Below, piece by piece: positions 9,319 to 16,927 of a stretch of DNA of 64,000 nucleotides. Within the stretch, counting starts at the first letter, position 1. Every line of letters starts with the position of its first letter. Origin of the DNA: Micromonospora rubida. GTDB lineage: Bacteria; Actinomycetota; Actinomycetes; Mycobacteriales; Micromonosporaceae. The position numbers were made by a program, and so were the translations under genes. Where the stretch lies: the NCBI RefSeq assembly GCF_009908295.1, contig NZ_JAAALO010000009.1, positions 186,001 through 250,000 on the forward strand. The letters are read 5' to 3'. The notes beneath the pieces were generated by a model that saw nothing but the letters and a program-made list of their open reading frames with translations, did not search any database and was not told the origin of the DNA.

Positions 9319-10698
9319 ATGACACTGCTGCCGGCACTGTGCGGTCACGGCACCGACCGGGCCGACGCGGTCAGGGTCGCCGGGCGGATCCTCTCCAGCG
9401 AAGCGCTGCTCGGCTGCGTGAACGCGGTCGCCGACCGGATCCGGGGTGCCGGCGCGGTCGCCGTCGAGGCGACCCCCAGCCTGGAGGCGGTGGTCGGGAT
9501 GGTCGGCGCCGTTCACGCGGGCGTGCCGCTGGTGCCCGTGCCGCCGGCCGCCGACGAGCGGGAGCGCAGCCGCATCCTGCGCGAGGCCGGGGTGACCGTG
9601 GTCCTCGGCCGGGACCGCCCCGGCACCCTCGGCCTGCCGGCCGTCCCGGTCGACCTGCGGCAGCGATCCTGGACCCGGCAGCCCGAGCCGGAGCCGGGCG
9701 CCGACGCGGTGATCCTCTACACCGGAGGCACCAGCGGGCCGCCGCGCGGCGTGCGCATCTCCCGCCGGGCCATCGCCGTCGGCCTGGACCTGCTGGCCGA
9801 CGCGTGGCGGTGGACCGGGGACGACGTCCTGGTCCAGGGCGCCCCGCTGTTCCGGGCGTACGGTCTGGTGGTCGGGCTGCTCGGCGCGCTGCGGGTGGGC
9901 AGCCGCTTCGTCCACCTCGACCGGGAGGCCGCCGCCGGCCCGGCCGGCACCCTGTACCTGGCGGTGCCCGGGCAGTGGGCGAGGATCGCCCGGGACCGTC
10001 CCTGGGCGCGCACCCTCGCCGGCGCCCGACTCCTGGTCTCCGGGGACGCCCCGCTCGCGCCCGCCGTGTCCGAACGTGTCCGGCTGCTCACCTCGCACTC
10101 GCTCATCCAGGGCTACGGCACCACCGAGACCCTCATCGCGCTGGCCGGGCGGGTGGACGCCCCACCGGCCGTCGGCGCGGTCGGCGCGCCCCTGCCCGGG
10201 GTGGAGGCCCGGGTCCTGGGCCGGGACGACCTGCCGGTGCCCGCCGACGGCGAGGCGGTCGGCGAGCTGAGCATCCGGGGGCCGACGCTGTTCAGCGGGT
10301 ACGTCGACCGGCGCGGGCAGCGCACCGGCGCCGACGGGTGGCACGCCACCGGCGACCTCGCGACCGTGGCGGCGGACGGGTCACACCGGATCATCGGACG
10401 CCGCACGGACGTGGTGCACGGTTCCGTCCGCGTGCACGCCGGCCAGGTCGAGGAGGTGCTGCTGAGTCACCCGGGGGTCCACGACGCCGCTGTGGTCGGT
10501 ATTCCGCACCGGGTCCTCGGCGAGCAGGTCACCGCGTACGTCGTCGCCGCCGAGGGGCTCACCGCCCAGGCGCTCATCGACCACGTCGGGCGGTATCTGT
10601 CGGCCTGCCAGCGGCCCCGTCGGGTGCACTTCGTCGACGAGCTGCCGCGCAGTGTGCAGGGCCGGATCAGGAAGTCGCTGCTGATCGCCGCAGGCTGA
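9319..10698 (+). CDS. class I adenylate-forming enzyme, diverged (acyl-CoA ligase-like)
   Basis: A 459-residue AMP-binding enzyme that aligns end to end with the ligase at 12009-13418. The P-loop reads YTGGTSGPPRG instead of YTSGTTGxPKG. The A5 motif is GYGTTET and the A7 motif is ATGDLATV. The A8 hinge (GRRTDVVHGSVRVHAGQVEE) has lost the usual IK-SGG element. The A10 motif is QGRIRK, with Arg where the catalytic Lys of GK normally sits. These changes suggest altered substrate, a ligase acting with a partner, or a catalytically weak enzyme. AGGGG lies 9 bp upstream of the ATG. Its placement beside a phosphopantetheinyl transferase points to acyl loading in a biosynthetic pathway, which is inference. 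Confidence 0.85.
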   Translation: MTLLPALCGHGTDRADAVRVAGRILSSEALLGCVNAVADRIRGAGAVAVEATPSLEAVVGMVGAVHAGVPLVPVPPAADERERSRILREAGVTVVLGRDRPGTLGLPAVPVDLRQRSWTRQPEPEPGADAVILYTGGTSGPPRGVRISRRAIAVGLDLLADAWRWTGDDVLVQGAPLFRAYGLVVGLLGALRVGSRFVHLDREAAAGPAGTLYLAVPGQWARIARDRPWARTLAGARLLVSGDAPLAPAVSERVRLLTSHSLIQGYGTTETLIALAGRVDAPPAVGAVGAPLPGVEARVLGRDDLPVPADGEAVGELSIRGPTLFSGYVDRRGQRTGADGWHATGDLATVAADGSHRIIGRRTDVVHGSVRVHAGQVEEVLLSHPGVHDAAVVGIPHRVLGEQVTAYVVAAEGLTAQALIDHVGRYLSACQRPRRVHFVDELPRSVQGRIRKSLLIAAG

Positions 10699-10731
10699 AC
10701 GCGCCCGCGCCCCGGCCGGTGCGACGGAGCG

Positions 10732-11166
10732 TCAGCCCTCCACCCAGCCGTGCCGCCGGGCCAGCGCCAGCACCCGGGCGCGGATCGCCACGATCTGCGC
10801 ACCCGTCAGGTCCGGCACGGCGGTCAGCAGGGCCTCCGTGGTCTCCGCGGAGAGGGCCCGCTCGGAGAGCACGTCGCACAGGCCCTCCTCGTCCACCGCT
10901 CCCGCCGGGACCTCCCGGGCGCGCACGGCACCGGCCGTGGCGCTCCGCTCGGCGGCGGGGGCGCCGCCGATCACCCGCACCGTGAGCGCCTTCGGGCCGC
11001 GGTCGCTCTCCACCGCCTCGTATTCCACCGGCACGCCGGGCACCATCGTCCACTTGTCGCCATCGACGGTGTTCGCGTGGACGAACACGTCGTCACCGCC
11101 GTCGTCCGGGGCGATGAACCCGTAACCCCGCACCTCGTCGAACCGCACCACTTTGCCTCTGAGCAT
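10732..11166 (-). CDS. cold-shock domain protein with C-terminal extension
   Basis: A 144-residue protein. Residues 1-66 form a cold-shock domain with RNP1-like RGYGFIAPDD and RNP2-like DVFVHAN, which binds single-stranded nucleic acid. After an Ala-rich linker, residues 92-144 are helical (LCDVLSERALSAETTEALLTAVPDLTGAQIVAIRARVLALAR), an extension not found in minimal CspA proteins. The ATG at 11166 begins exactly at the domain (MLRGKVVRFDE); the longer open frame upstream runs through the promoter of the divergent phosphopantetheinyl transferase and is not coding. A TAAGGT sequence at 11260-11265 on this strand could be the -10, giving an untranslated leader of roughly 85 bases, as is usual for csp genes. 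Confidence 0.9.
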   Translation of the reverse strand: MLRGKVVRFDEVRGYGFIAPDDGGDDVFVHANTVDGDKWTMVPGVPVEYEAVESDRGPKALTVRVIGGAPAAERSATAGAVRAREVPAGAVDEEGLCDVLSERALSAETTEALLTAVPDLTGAQIVAIRARVLALARRHGWVEG

Positions 11167-11265
11167 CGCTTTCCCGCATCCGTCCGACCACTCCGCACGC
11201 CTCGGCCACCTGGGCCGGCATCCCACAGACTGGCAGGCGGCCCGGGCGGCGGGCACCCGTACCTT

Positions 11266-11272
11266 ACCCCTA
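11266..11272 (-). promoter_or_regulatory. TAGGGGT box 4
   Basis: Reverse-strand copy between the divergent cold-shock and phosphopantetheinyl transferase genes, directly next to a TAAGGT -10-like sequence reading toward the cold-shock gene. Confidence 0.35.
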
Positions 11273-11310
11273 TCGACCACCCAGGGGGCGGCGCGGCGAC
11301 CCGGCGCACC

Positions 11311-11316
11311 TACCAT
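11311..11316 (+). promoter_or_regulatory. -10 element TACCAT of a leaderless promoter
   Basis: TACCAT ends six bases before the GTG at 11323, so transcription would begin at or next to the start codon. No Shine-Dalgarno sequence is present. Confidence 0.6.
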
Positions 11317-11322
11317 CGGCGG

Positions 11323-11985
11323 GTGATCGAGCAGATCCTCCCCCCCTCCGTGGCCGTGTCCGAGTCCTTCGAGGATCCCGCCGGACTGACCCTGTTCCCC
11401 GAGGAGGAGGCGCTCGTCGCGAACTCGGTGCAGAAGCGGCGCCGGGAGTTCACCACCGTGCGGCACTGCGCCCGCCGGGCGCTCGGTGAGCTGGGCGTCG
11501 CGCCGGTGCCGATCCTCTCCGGCGCGCGCGGCGCCCCGATCTGGCCGGCCGAGATCGTCGGCAGCATGACCCACTGCGACGGCTACCGGGCGGCGGTCCT
11601 CGGCCGGGCGGCGGCGTACGCCACCATCGGGGTGGACGCGGAGCCGCACGCGCCGTTGCCCGAGGGGGTGCTCGACGCGATCGCCCTGCCGGCCGAGCGG
11701 ATCCGCACGGCCGGGCTGGCCGCAGCCCGTCCCACGGTCTGCTGGGACCGCCTGCTGTTCAGCGCCAAGGAGTCGGTGTACAAGGCGTGGTTCCCGCTCA
11801 CCGGCCGGTGGCTGGACTTCGCCGAGGCGGACATCGTCGTCGACCCGGCCGGGACCTTCGTGGCCGAGTTGCTGGTGCCCGGCCCGGTGCTGGGCGGCGT
11901 GCCGGTGACCGCCTTCACCGGCCGGTTCCTGGTGGGCCGGGGCCTGGTGCTCACCGCGATCAGCGTCCCGGTGCCCGCAGCCTGA
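11323..11985 (+). CDS. 4'-phosphopantetheinyl transferase
   Basis: A 220-residue Sfp/EntD-type enzyme that transfers 4'-phosphopantetheine from CoA to carrier-protein domains of polyketide, nonribosomal peptide or fatty-acid systems. Seen in the sequence are the basic N-terminal motif RRREFTTVRHCARRAL, the SMTHCDGY segment, the Mg-binding IGVDAEPH and the hallmark FSAKESVYKAWFPLT (usually W-x-x-K-E-A). The GTG start is chosen because a -10 element sits six bases upstream, making the message leaderless. The open frame extends far upstream but those residues are not family-like. The gene converges on the MatB-like ligase. Its position between two ligases suggests it activates carrier proteins of a pathway encoded nearby, possibly beyond the window. 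Confidence 0.93.
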   Translation: MIEQILPPSVAVSESFEDPAGLTLFPEEEALVANSVQKRRREFTTVRHCARRALGELGVAPVPILSGARGAPIWPAEIVGSMTHCDGYRAAVLGRAAAYATIGVDAEPHAPLPEGVLDAIALPAERIRTAGLAAARPTVCWDRLLFSAKESVYKAWFPLTGRWLDFAEADIVVDPAGTFVAELLVPGPVLGGVPVTAFTGRFLVGRGLVLTAISVPVPAA

Positions 11986-12008
11986 GCACCGCCGCCGGCC
12001 CCGGCCGG

Positions 12009-13418
12009 TCAGTCGGCCGTCAGCCTCGTCTTCTGCACCTTGCCGAGGGCGTTGCGGGGCAGCGCGTCGACGAACCGCACCTCGCGGGGGCGCTTGTGTG
12101 CGGACAGCTGGCGGGCCACGAAGTCGATCAGCCCCGGCCCGTCCACCCCGTCACCCACCACGTACGCCGTGACCTGCTGGCCCAGGTCCGGGTGCGGGGT
12201 GCCGACCACGGCGGCCTCCCGGACGCCGGGGTGCGCCAGCAGGGCGTCCTCCACCTCGCCCGCACCGATCCGGTAGCCGCCGCTCTTGATCAGGTCGGTG
12301 GCGGCCCGGCCGACGATCCGGTGCCAGCCGTCCGGGTCGACGGTGGCCACGTCCCCGGTGCGGAACCAGCCGTCCGGGGTGCGGGTCGCCGCGTCGGCGT
12401 CCGGCCGGTTGAGGTATCCGTCGAAGAGGGTGGACCCGCACACCTGGAGCTCGCCCATCGCCACGCCGTCGGCGGGCAGCGCCGCGCCGTGCTCGTCGAC
12501 CACCCGGGTTCGCACGCCGGGCAGCGGCACGCCGACCGTGCCCGACCGGCGGGGCCCGTCCGCGCGGGCGCTCACCGTGATCAGCGTTTCGGTCATCCCG
12601 TACCGCTCGACCACCCGGTGGCCGGCGAGCGTGGCGAGGTCGGCGAAGACCGCCGCCGGCAGGGCCGCGCTGCCCGAGACGAGCAGCCGCGCCGGGCGCA
12701 GCGCCCGCGCCGCGTCGGGGTCGGCGGCGATCCGGGACCACACGGTGGGCACACCGAAGTAGACGGAGCCGGCCGCGGCGGCGTACCGGTCGGGTCGGGG
12801 GCGGCCCACGTGGTGCAGCCGGCTGCCCAGCCGCAGCGGCCCCAGCACGCCGAGCACGAGCCCGTGCACGTGGAACAGCGGCAGGCCGTGCACCAGCAGG
12901 TCGTCCGGGGTCCAGGACCAGGCGTCGGCGAGGCCGTCCAGGCAGGCGGCGACCGCCCCCCGGGAGATCACCGCGCCCTTCGGGGCCCCGGTCGTGCCGC
13001 TGGTGTAGAGGATCAGCGCGGTGTCGGCCGGGTCCGGCTCCGGGTGGACGGTGTCCGACCCGCGGGTCGGGTCGACCGGGACCACCGGCGGGCCGGCGCC
13101 GCCGACCGGCTGCGGACCGTTCGCCGGGACGAGCAGCGCCGCCGCGCCCGAGTCGCGCAGGATGTGCTCGCGCTCCATCGGGCCCGCGTCGGGCGGCACG
13201 GGTACGACCGCCGCGCCGGCGGTCAACGCGCCCACCACCGCCACCACCGTCTCCAGGGTGGCGGTGGCCTCGACGGCCACCCGGTCGACGCCGCGCAGCT
13301 CGTCGGCGACCGCCGAGGCCCGGCGGCGCAGCTCCACCCAGGACACCACCCGGTCGTCGACCCGGACCGCGCCCGGGCGCTCGTCGTCGGACTCTGCCAG
13401 CCAACGCAGCAACGTCAT
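12009..13418 (-). CDS. malonyl/methylmalonyl-CoA synthetase-like acyl-CoA ligase
   Basis: A 469-residue AMP-binding ligase with intact signatures: P-loop YTSGTTGAPKG, A5 ERYGMTET, A7 FRTGDVATVDPDGW, A8 GRAATDLIKSGGYRIGAGEVE and A10 NALGKVQK with the catalytic lysine. The FHVHGL motif and the Arg of ERYGMTET match the MatB family, where arginine at that position contacts the second carboxylate of malonate or methylmalonate. It would therefore supply (methyl)malonyl-CoA extender units in the cytoplasm. GAGGGG lies a few bases before the ATG. The enzyme is a clear paralogue of the one at 9319, which lacks these substrate and catalytic residues. Assignment to MatB rests on motif resemblance only. 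Confidence 0.88.
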   Translation of the reverse strand: MTLLRWLAESDDERPGAVRVDDRVVSWVELRRRASAVADELRGVDRVAVEATATLETVVAVVGALTAGAAVVPVPPDAGPMEREHILRDSGAAALLVPANGPQPVGGAGPPVVPVDPTRGSDTVHPEPDPADTALILYTSGTTGAPKGAVISRGAVAACLDGLADAWSWTPDDLLVHGLPLFHVHGLVLGVLGPLRLGSRLHHVGRPRPDRYAAAAGSVYFGVPTVWSRIAADPDAARALRPARLLVSGSAALPAAVFADLATLAGHRVVERYGMTETLITVSARADGPRRSGTVGVPLPGVRTRVVDEHGAALPADGVAMGELQVCGSTLFDGYLNRPDADAATRTPDGWFRTGDVATVDPDGWHRIVGRAATDLIKSGGYRIGAGEVEDALLAHPGVREAAVVGTPHPDLGQQVTAYVVGDGVDGPGLIDFVARQLSAHKRPREVRFVDALPRNALGKVQKTRLTAD

Positions 13419-13622
13419 GCCCTGCGCCCCTCTCCAGCGGCTCGGATCCGGCGCCGACGCCCCGCCGGGCCGACGCCACGCCGGACCTTTGCGGTCCGCC
13501 GGCCCGGCCGGGTCGCCGGTAGGGTTCGCGTGGGCGCCGGCGCGGTGCGCGTCGTCGCCGGGGGCCCGGCACGGCGGGTCCCGGGACGACCCGACCGTAG
13601 TCGGGGTTCCCCCGGCCCGGCC

Positions 13623-13629
13623 ACCCCTA
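13623..13629 (-). promoter_or_regulatory. TAGGGGT box 5
   Basis: Reverse-strand copy about 205 bp upstream of the MatB-like gene and 48 bp upstream of the HAD remnant, embedded in a GC-rich palindromic stretch (GGCCGG repeats). Confidence 0.35.
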
Positions 13630-13677
13630 CCGGCCGTCGCCGGCCGTGTCGTCGACGTCGCTCAGGAGGTGCCGCCG

Positions 13678-13968
13678 GTGACCGGTGAGGCGAAAGGCCG
13701 GCGGGACGCGTCCGGCCAGGTCCGGGCGGTCGTGTTCGACCTCGACGGCGTGCTGGTGGACAGCCTGGCCGTGGCCCGGGAGGCGTTCGCCCTCGCGTAC
13801 GCCGAGGTGGTCGGCGAGGGGGTGGCGCCGGTCGAGGAATACTGCCGGCACCCGGGCCGCTACCTGCCCGCCACCGGGCCCCGGGACGCCCCCCGGCCGG
13901 GCCGGCGCGGCGACGGACCCGCGCGGTGCGCGGCGGGCACCCCTGTCGGGCCGGTCGGCCCCGGATGA
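13678..13968 (+). pseudogene. truncated HAD-superfamily hydrolase
   Basis: The GTG start has a perfect AGGAGG eight bases upstream. The first 50 or so residues are typical of a HAD phosphatase, with motif I VVFDLDGVLVDS followed by LAVAREAFALAYAEVVGEGVAPVEEYCRHPGRYLPA. After that the frame turns into Gly/Pro/Arg-rich sequence and stops at 96 residues. Motifs II, III and IV and most of the Rossmann fold are absent, and no downstream frame restores them. It looks like a gene that kept its start but lost about three quarters of its body by deletion. A short peptide could still be made, but it cannot be an active phosphatase. Confidence 0.75.
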
Positions 13969-14131
13969 CACCCCGGTTCGTCAGTCGATGGGTTGATTCG
14001 TGACTCAGACCACCGGATGATGTCCGGCGTCGGTCGTCGCCGCGCGACCGATTCCGCGTACCGCAAGACAAGCCGCGATTCCAGGGTTCGCCCTCCCGAC
14101 GGCAACCCGCACGTGACGGAGGACGACGCCC

Positions 14132-15079
14132 ATGCCGGTCATCGAGGTGGAGCACCTGCACAAGCGGTACGGGGAGAAGGTGGCCGTCGACGATGTGTCC
14201 TTCACCGTCGAGCAGGGCGAGATCTTCGGCGTGCTCGGGCCGAACGGGGCGGGCAAGACGACCACCGTCGAGTGCGTGCAGGGGCTGCGCCGCGCCGACG
14301 GCGGCTCCGTGCGGGTGCTCGGCCTGGACCCGATCCGGGACCGCACCGAGGTGCGCCAGCGCGTCGGCGCCCAGTTGCAGGAGAGCCAGCTCCCCGACAA
14401 GCTGCGGGTCCGCGAGGCGCTGGACCTCTACCGCTCCTTCTACCGCCAGCGGGCCGACATCGACGAGCTGCTCGCCGACCTGGGCCTGACCGAGCAGCGC
14501 AACACCGCCTTCCACAAGCTCTCCGGTGGGCAGAAGCAGCGGCTCTCGGTGGCCCTGGCGCTGGTCGGGTGCCCCGAGGTGGCCATCCTCGACGAGCTGA
14601 CCACCGGCTTGGACCCGCAGGGCCGGCGGGACACCTGGGACCTGGTCGAGCGGATCCGGGACCGGGGCGTCACCGTCGTGCTGGTCACCCACTTCATGGA
14701 GGAGGCGGAGCGGCTCTGCGACCGGCTGGCCATCATCGACGCCGGCCGCATCGTCGCCATCGACACCCCCTCCGGCATCCTCGCCCGCGTCGGCACCGAG
14801 CACCGGGTGCACTTCCGCCCGCTCGACGAGCTGGACGACTCGCTGCTCGCCGCCCTGCCGGAGGTGACCGGGGTCAGCCGTGGCGGCGACGAGGTGACCG
14901 TGACCGGCCCGGAGCAGGTGCTCCAGTCGGTGCTCGCGGCGCTGGCGGAGCACAAGGTCCGGTACGCCGGCCTCCGGGTCGAGCAGCCCACCCTGGACGA
15001 CGCCTTCGTCTCGCTCACCGGTCGCCACGCCGGCCGGGCCGCCGCCACCCAGCCGCCGACCGACAAGAGGTCCTCGTGA
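14132..15079 (+). CDS. ABC transporter ATP-binding protein
   Basis: A complete 315-residue ABC ATPase: Walker A GPNGAGKTTT (about residue 40), Q-loop GAQLQESQLPDK, signature LSGGQKQRLSVALAL, Walker B VAILDELTTGLDPQ and switch His in LVTHFMEEAERLCD. A C-terminal domain of about 90 residues (HRVHFRPLDELDDSLLAALPEVTGVSRG...) is typical of DrrA/CcmA-type exporters with drug-resistance annotation. In Walker B the residue after the catalytic Glu is Leu (DELTTGLD rather than DEPTTGLD), a common variant. GGAGG lies nine bases before the ATG. The gene overlaps the permease gene by four bases. It probably exports a lipid or metabolite. Confidence 0.94.
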   Translation: MPVIEVEHLHKRYGEKVAVDDVSFTVEQGEIFGVLGPNGAGKTTTVECVQGLRRADGGSVRVLGLDPIRDRTEVRQRVGAQLQESQLPDKLRVREALDLYRSFYRQRADIDELLADLGLTEQRNTAFHKLSGGQKQRLSVALALVGCPEVAILDELTTGLDPQGRRDTWDLVERIRDRGVTVVLVTHFMEEAERLCDRLAIIDAGRIVAIDTPSGILARVGTEHRVHFRPLDELDDSLLAALPEVTGVSRGGDEVTVTGPEQVLQSVLAALAEHKVRYAGLRVEQPTLDDAFVSLTGRHAGRAAATQPPTDKRSS

Positions 15080-15813
15080 ACGCCCTGACCAAGCTCATCG
15101 CCGTCGAGATGAAGCTGTTCGTACGCGAACCGGTGTCGCTGTTCTTCGTCTTCGTGCTGCCGATCGGCCTGATGCTCGTCTTCGGGCTGCCCCAGCGGGG
15201 ATCGTCAGCTCAGGGCGCCGGGCAGCACGGCGAGCTGACCTTCCTGCCGGCCCTGGCCCTGGCCCTCACGATCGGCATGCTGGCGCTGTTCACCCTGCCG
15301 ATGGCGCTGGGCGTCTACCGCGAGCGGCGGGTGCTGCGCCGGCTCGCCACCACCCCGGTCCACCCGGGGCTGCTGCTGGTCGCGCAGGTCGTGGTGAACC
15401 TGGTGATGGGGGTGGCCGGCGCGGTGGTCACCGCAATCGGCGTTCGGTACCTGCTGGACCAGTCGTCCCCGGCGAACATGCCCGGCTTCGTGCTGGCCTT
15501 CCTGCTCGGCGTGGCGTGCCTGTTCGCCATCGGTCTGCTCATCGCCGCGCTCGCGCCGTCGGCCCGGGCGGCGCAGTCCATCGGCCCGGCGCTGTTCTTC
15601 CCGCTGCTCTTCCTCGCCGGGGCCTGGCTGCCCCGCGACCAGATGCCGACCGTGCTGGCCCGGATCGGCGACTACTCGCCGCTGGGCGCCACGGTGGACA
15701 CCATCGCCGCCTCGTGGGCCGGCGACAGCCCGGCGCTGTCGCAGCTCCTCGTCCTGGCGGCCACCGCGGTGCTCGGATCCGTGCTGGCCACCCGCTTCTT
15801 CCGCTGGGAGTGA
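15076..15813 (+). CDS. ABC-2 type transporter permease
   Basis: A 245-residue membrane protein with six predicted membrane spans, beginning VNALTKLIAVEMKLFVREPVSLFFVFVLPIGLMLVFG. The conserved ABC-2 region includes VYRERRVLRRLATTPVHPGLLLVAQ and the late PALFFPLLFLAGAWLPRDQMPTVLARIGDYSPLGATVD. The GTG start overlaps the stop of the ATPase gene (GTGA), giving translational coupling; the two make one transporter. A hairpin follows 15 bases after the stop. The cargo is not deducible. It is not closely similar to the permease at 672-1514, so the two exporters are independent systems. Confidence 0.93.
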   Translation: MNALTKLIAVEMKLFVREPVSLFFVFVLPIGLMLVFGLPQRGSSAQGAGQHGELTFLPALALALTIGMLALFTLPMALGVYRERRVLRRLATTPVHPGLLLVAQVVVNLVMGVAGAVVTAIGVRYLLDQSSPANMPGFVLAFLLGVACLFAIGLLIAALAPSARAAQSIGPALFFPLLFLAGAWLPRDQMPTVLARIGDYSPLGATVDTIAASWAGDSPALSQLLVLAATAVLGSVLATRFFRWE

Positions 15814-15827
15814 CGAGCGGGATGCGA

Positions 15828-15860
15828 GGGCCCTTCCCGCCCGGGTGGCGGGGAGGGCCC
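15828..15860 (+). terminator. hairpin terminator after ABC operon
   Basis: A 14-bp stem (15828-15841 with 15847-15860, one wobble position) and a 5-base loop, just after the permease stop. There is no T-run. Confidence 0.7.
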
Positions 15861-15973
15861 GTCCCGTCTGCGCCTGTCGTGGCGTGATCGTTTGCAGATT
15901 TGTGAGACGACACGCCGGGCGGGAACGTGGACGCTGACGTCGTCGCCGACCGGCGGGCAACCCCGCAGCGCCG

Positions 15974-16160
15974 CCTTTGCTCTGCTGCCCCCGGTGCAAC
16001 GCTCGCGGAGCGTTACGGTTCTGCCGACTCTCGTGCCGACACCCGACGCCAAGCGGCTGCGCGACGCTGGTACTGGTACTGGTGCTGGGCTGGGGCCGCG
16101 CGGCGGTGCTGGTCGTTGCACGGCGGTGCTGGTGTTGCGGTGGCGGCAGCAGAGCAAAGG
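15974..16160. repeat. 16-bp inverted repeat with 155-bp spacer
   Basis: CCTTTGCTCTGCTGCC at 15974-15989 and its exact reverse complement at 16145-16160. The spacer includes a small palindrome, AACGCTCGCGGAGCGTT (15999-16015). It may be the ends of a small non-autonomous element or a long-range RNA stem. Confidence 0.55.
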
Positions 16161-16369
16161 GGGCGAGGTGGCACTACCCGCCCGGCACCCCAGCCGCTCG
16201 GACGGACGGCCGGACGGCCGGCCGGCCGGCCCCCTGTCCCACCTCACCCGCCGACCCACGTCGGCCAGGGCCCAAAACATGGTCAGGGTTCTCGGCGCGA
16301 TCGATCGATCAAGCCGCAGCTACCGCACTTACCCCCCATGACGGTGGATGCCGCTACGGGGGCCCTGGC

Positions 16370-16376
16370 TAGGGGT
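16370..16376 (+). promoter_or_regulatory. TAGGGGT box 6
   Basis: Exact 7-mer 152 bp upstream of the DUF5988 gene and in its orientation. Confidence 0.35.
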
Positions 16377-16527
16377 CGTTAAGGGTGTCCGGTGAGTGTG
16401 ACCTGGATTACTTTCTACCTAGACGAGGCTGGTCACCAGGGCGGGGGGTGGCGCCCCCGCTGGATACCCGCTCCGCACCGACGTCTCACGCGTCCGGGGC
16501 GGAGCGACAAGCGACGGAGGTCGTGCG

Positions 16528-16839
16528 ATGACAGATTCTTCCGATTCCGCCACCGGTGTCCGAACGGCGGGCCGCATCGTCAACGATGACGACCTGAGCG
16601 CCTGGTCCGCGCGGGCGCCCATCGGCGGGGACGCCGCCAGCATCATCGACGTGGTGCTGGAGGGCGGCCCGAACAACTTCCCCGCCGAGCAGCGCAGCCA
16701 CCGGATCTCCCCGGTGGAGGACAAGATCAAGGTAAGCCACTACGGCGGGTACGAGCACTTCGAACGGGACTCCGTCCACGTCGCCGACGAGCTGCCCGTG
16801 GTCTACCGCTGGACCGGCCGCACCAGGATCGCCGAGTAG
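16528..16839 (+). CDS. DUF5988 family protein
   Basis: A 103-residue protein with the conserved actinobacterial pattern IIDVVLEGGPNNFP, then KIKVSHYGGYEHFER and a C-terminal VYRWTGRTRIAE. I read this as the DUF5988 family, small cytoplasmic proteins without known function that often occur near biosynthetic genes. GGAGG lies seven bases before the ATG. The first 35 residues are acidic and variable; the conserved core begins around residue 38. No membrane segment or metal motif is visible. Its position after the ABC operon and TAGGGGT box 6 suggests it belongs to the same regulated locus, which is inference. Confidence 0.8.
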   Translation: MTDSSDSATGVRTAGRIVNDDDLSAWSARAPIGGDAASIIDVVLEGGPNNFPAEQRSHRISPVEDKIKVSHYGGYEHFERDSVHVADELPVVYRWTGRTRIAE

Positions 16840-16927
16840 CGGAAGGCAGCGCCGGGCGGTCGTCGGCGACCCGCTGAACCGGGTGGCGGCCCGGCGCGGT
16901 CGGCCACCGAACCGGCCGGGGCCCGGC

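Larger units (their letters stand above)
15861..16527. other. repeat-bearing intergenic region
   Basis: About 670 bp without a supportable gene. It holds a 16-bp inverted repeat with arms 155 bp apart, short tandem runs (TACTGG units near 16069 and GGCGGTGCTGGT copies near 16100-16135), a GGCCGGCCGGACGG-type run near 16200, and a TAGGGGT box at 16370. The three open frames of about 130-150 residues across it overlap one another in different frames and show no family motif. Confidence 0.5.

Noticed and set aside
13021..13677. Upstream extension of the HAD remnant frame
   Set aside because: It is antisense to the MatB-like gene and its promoter; the perfect ribosome site fixes the start at 13678.
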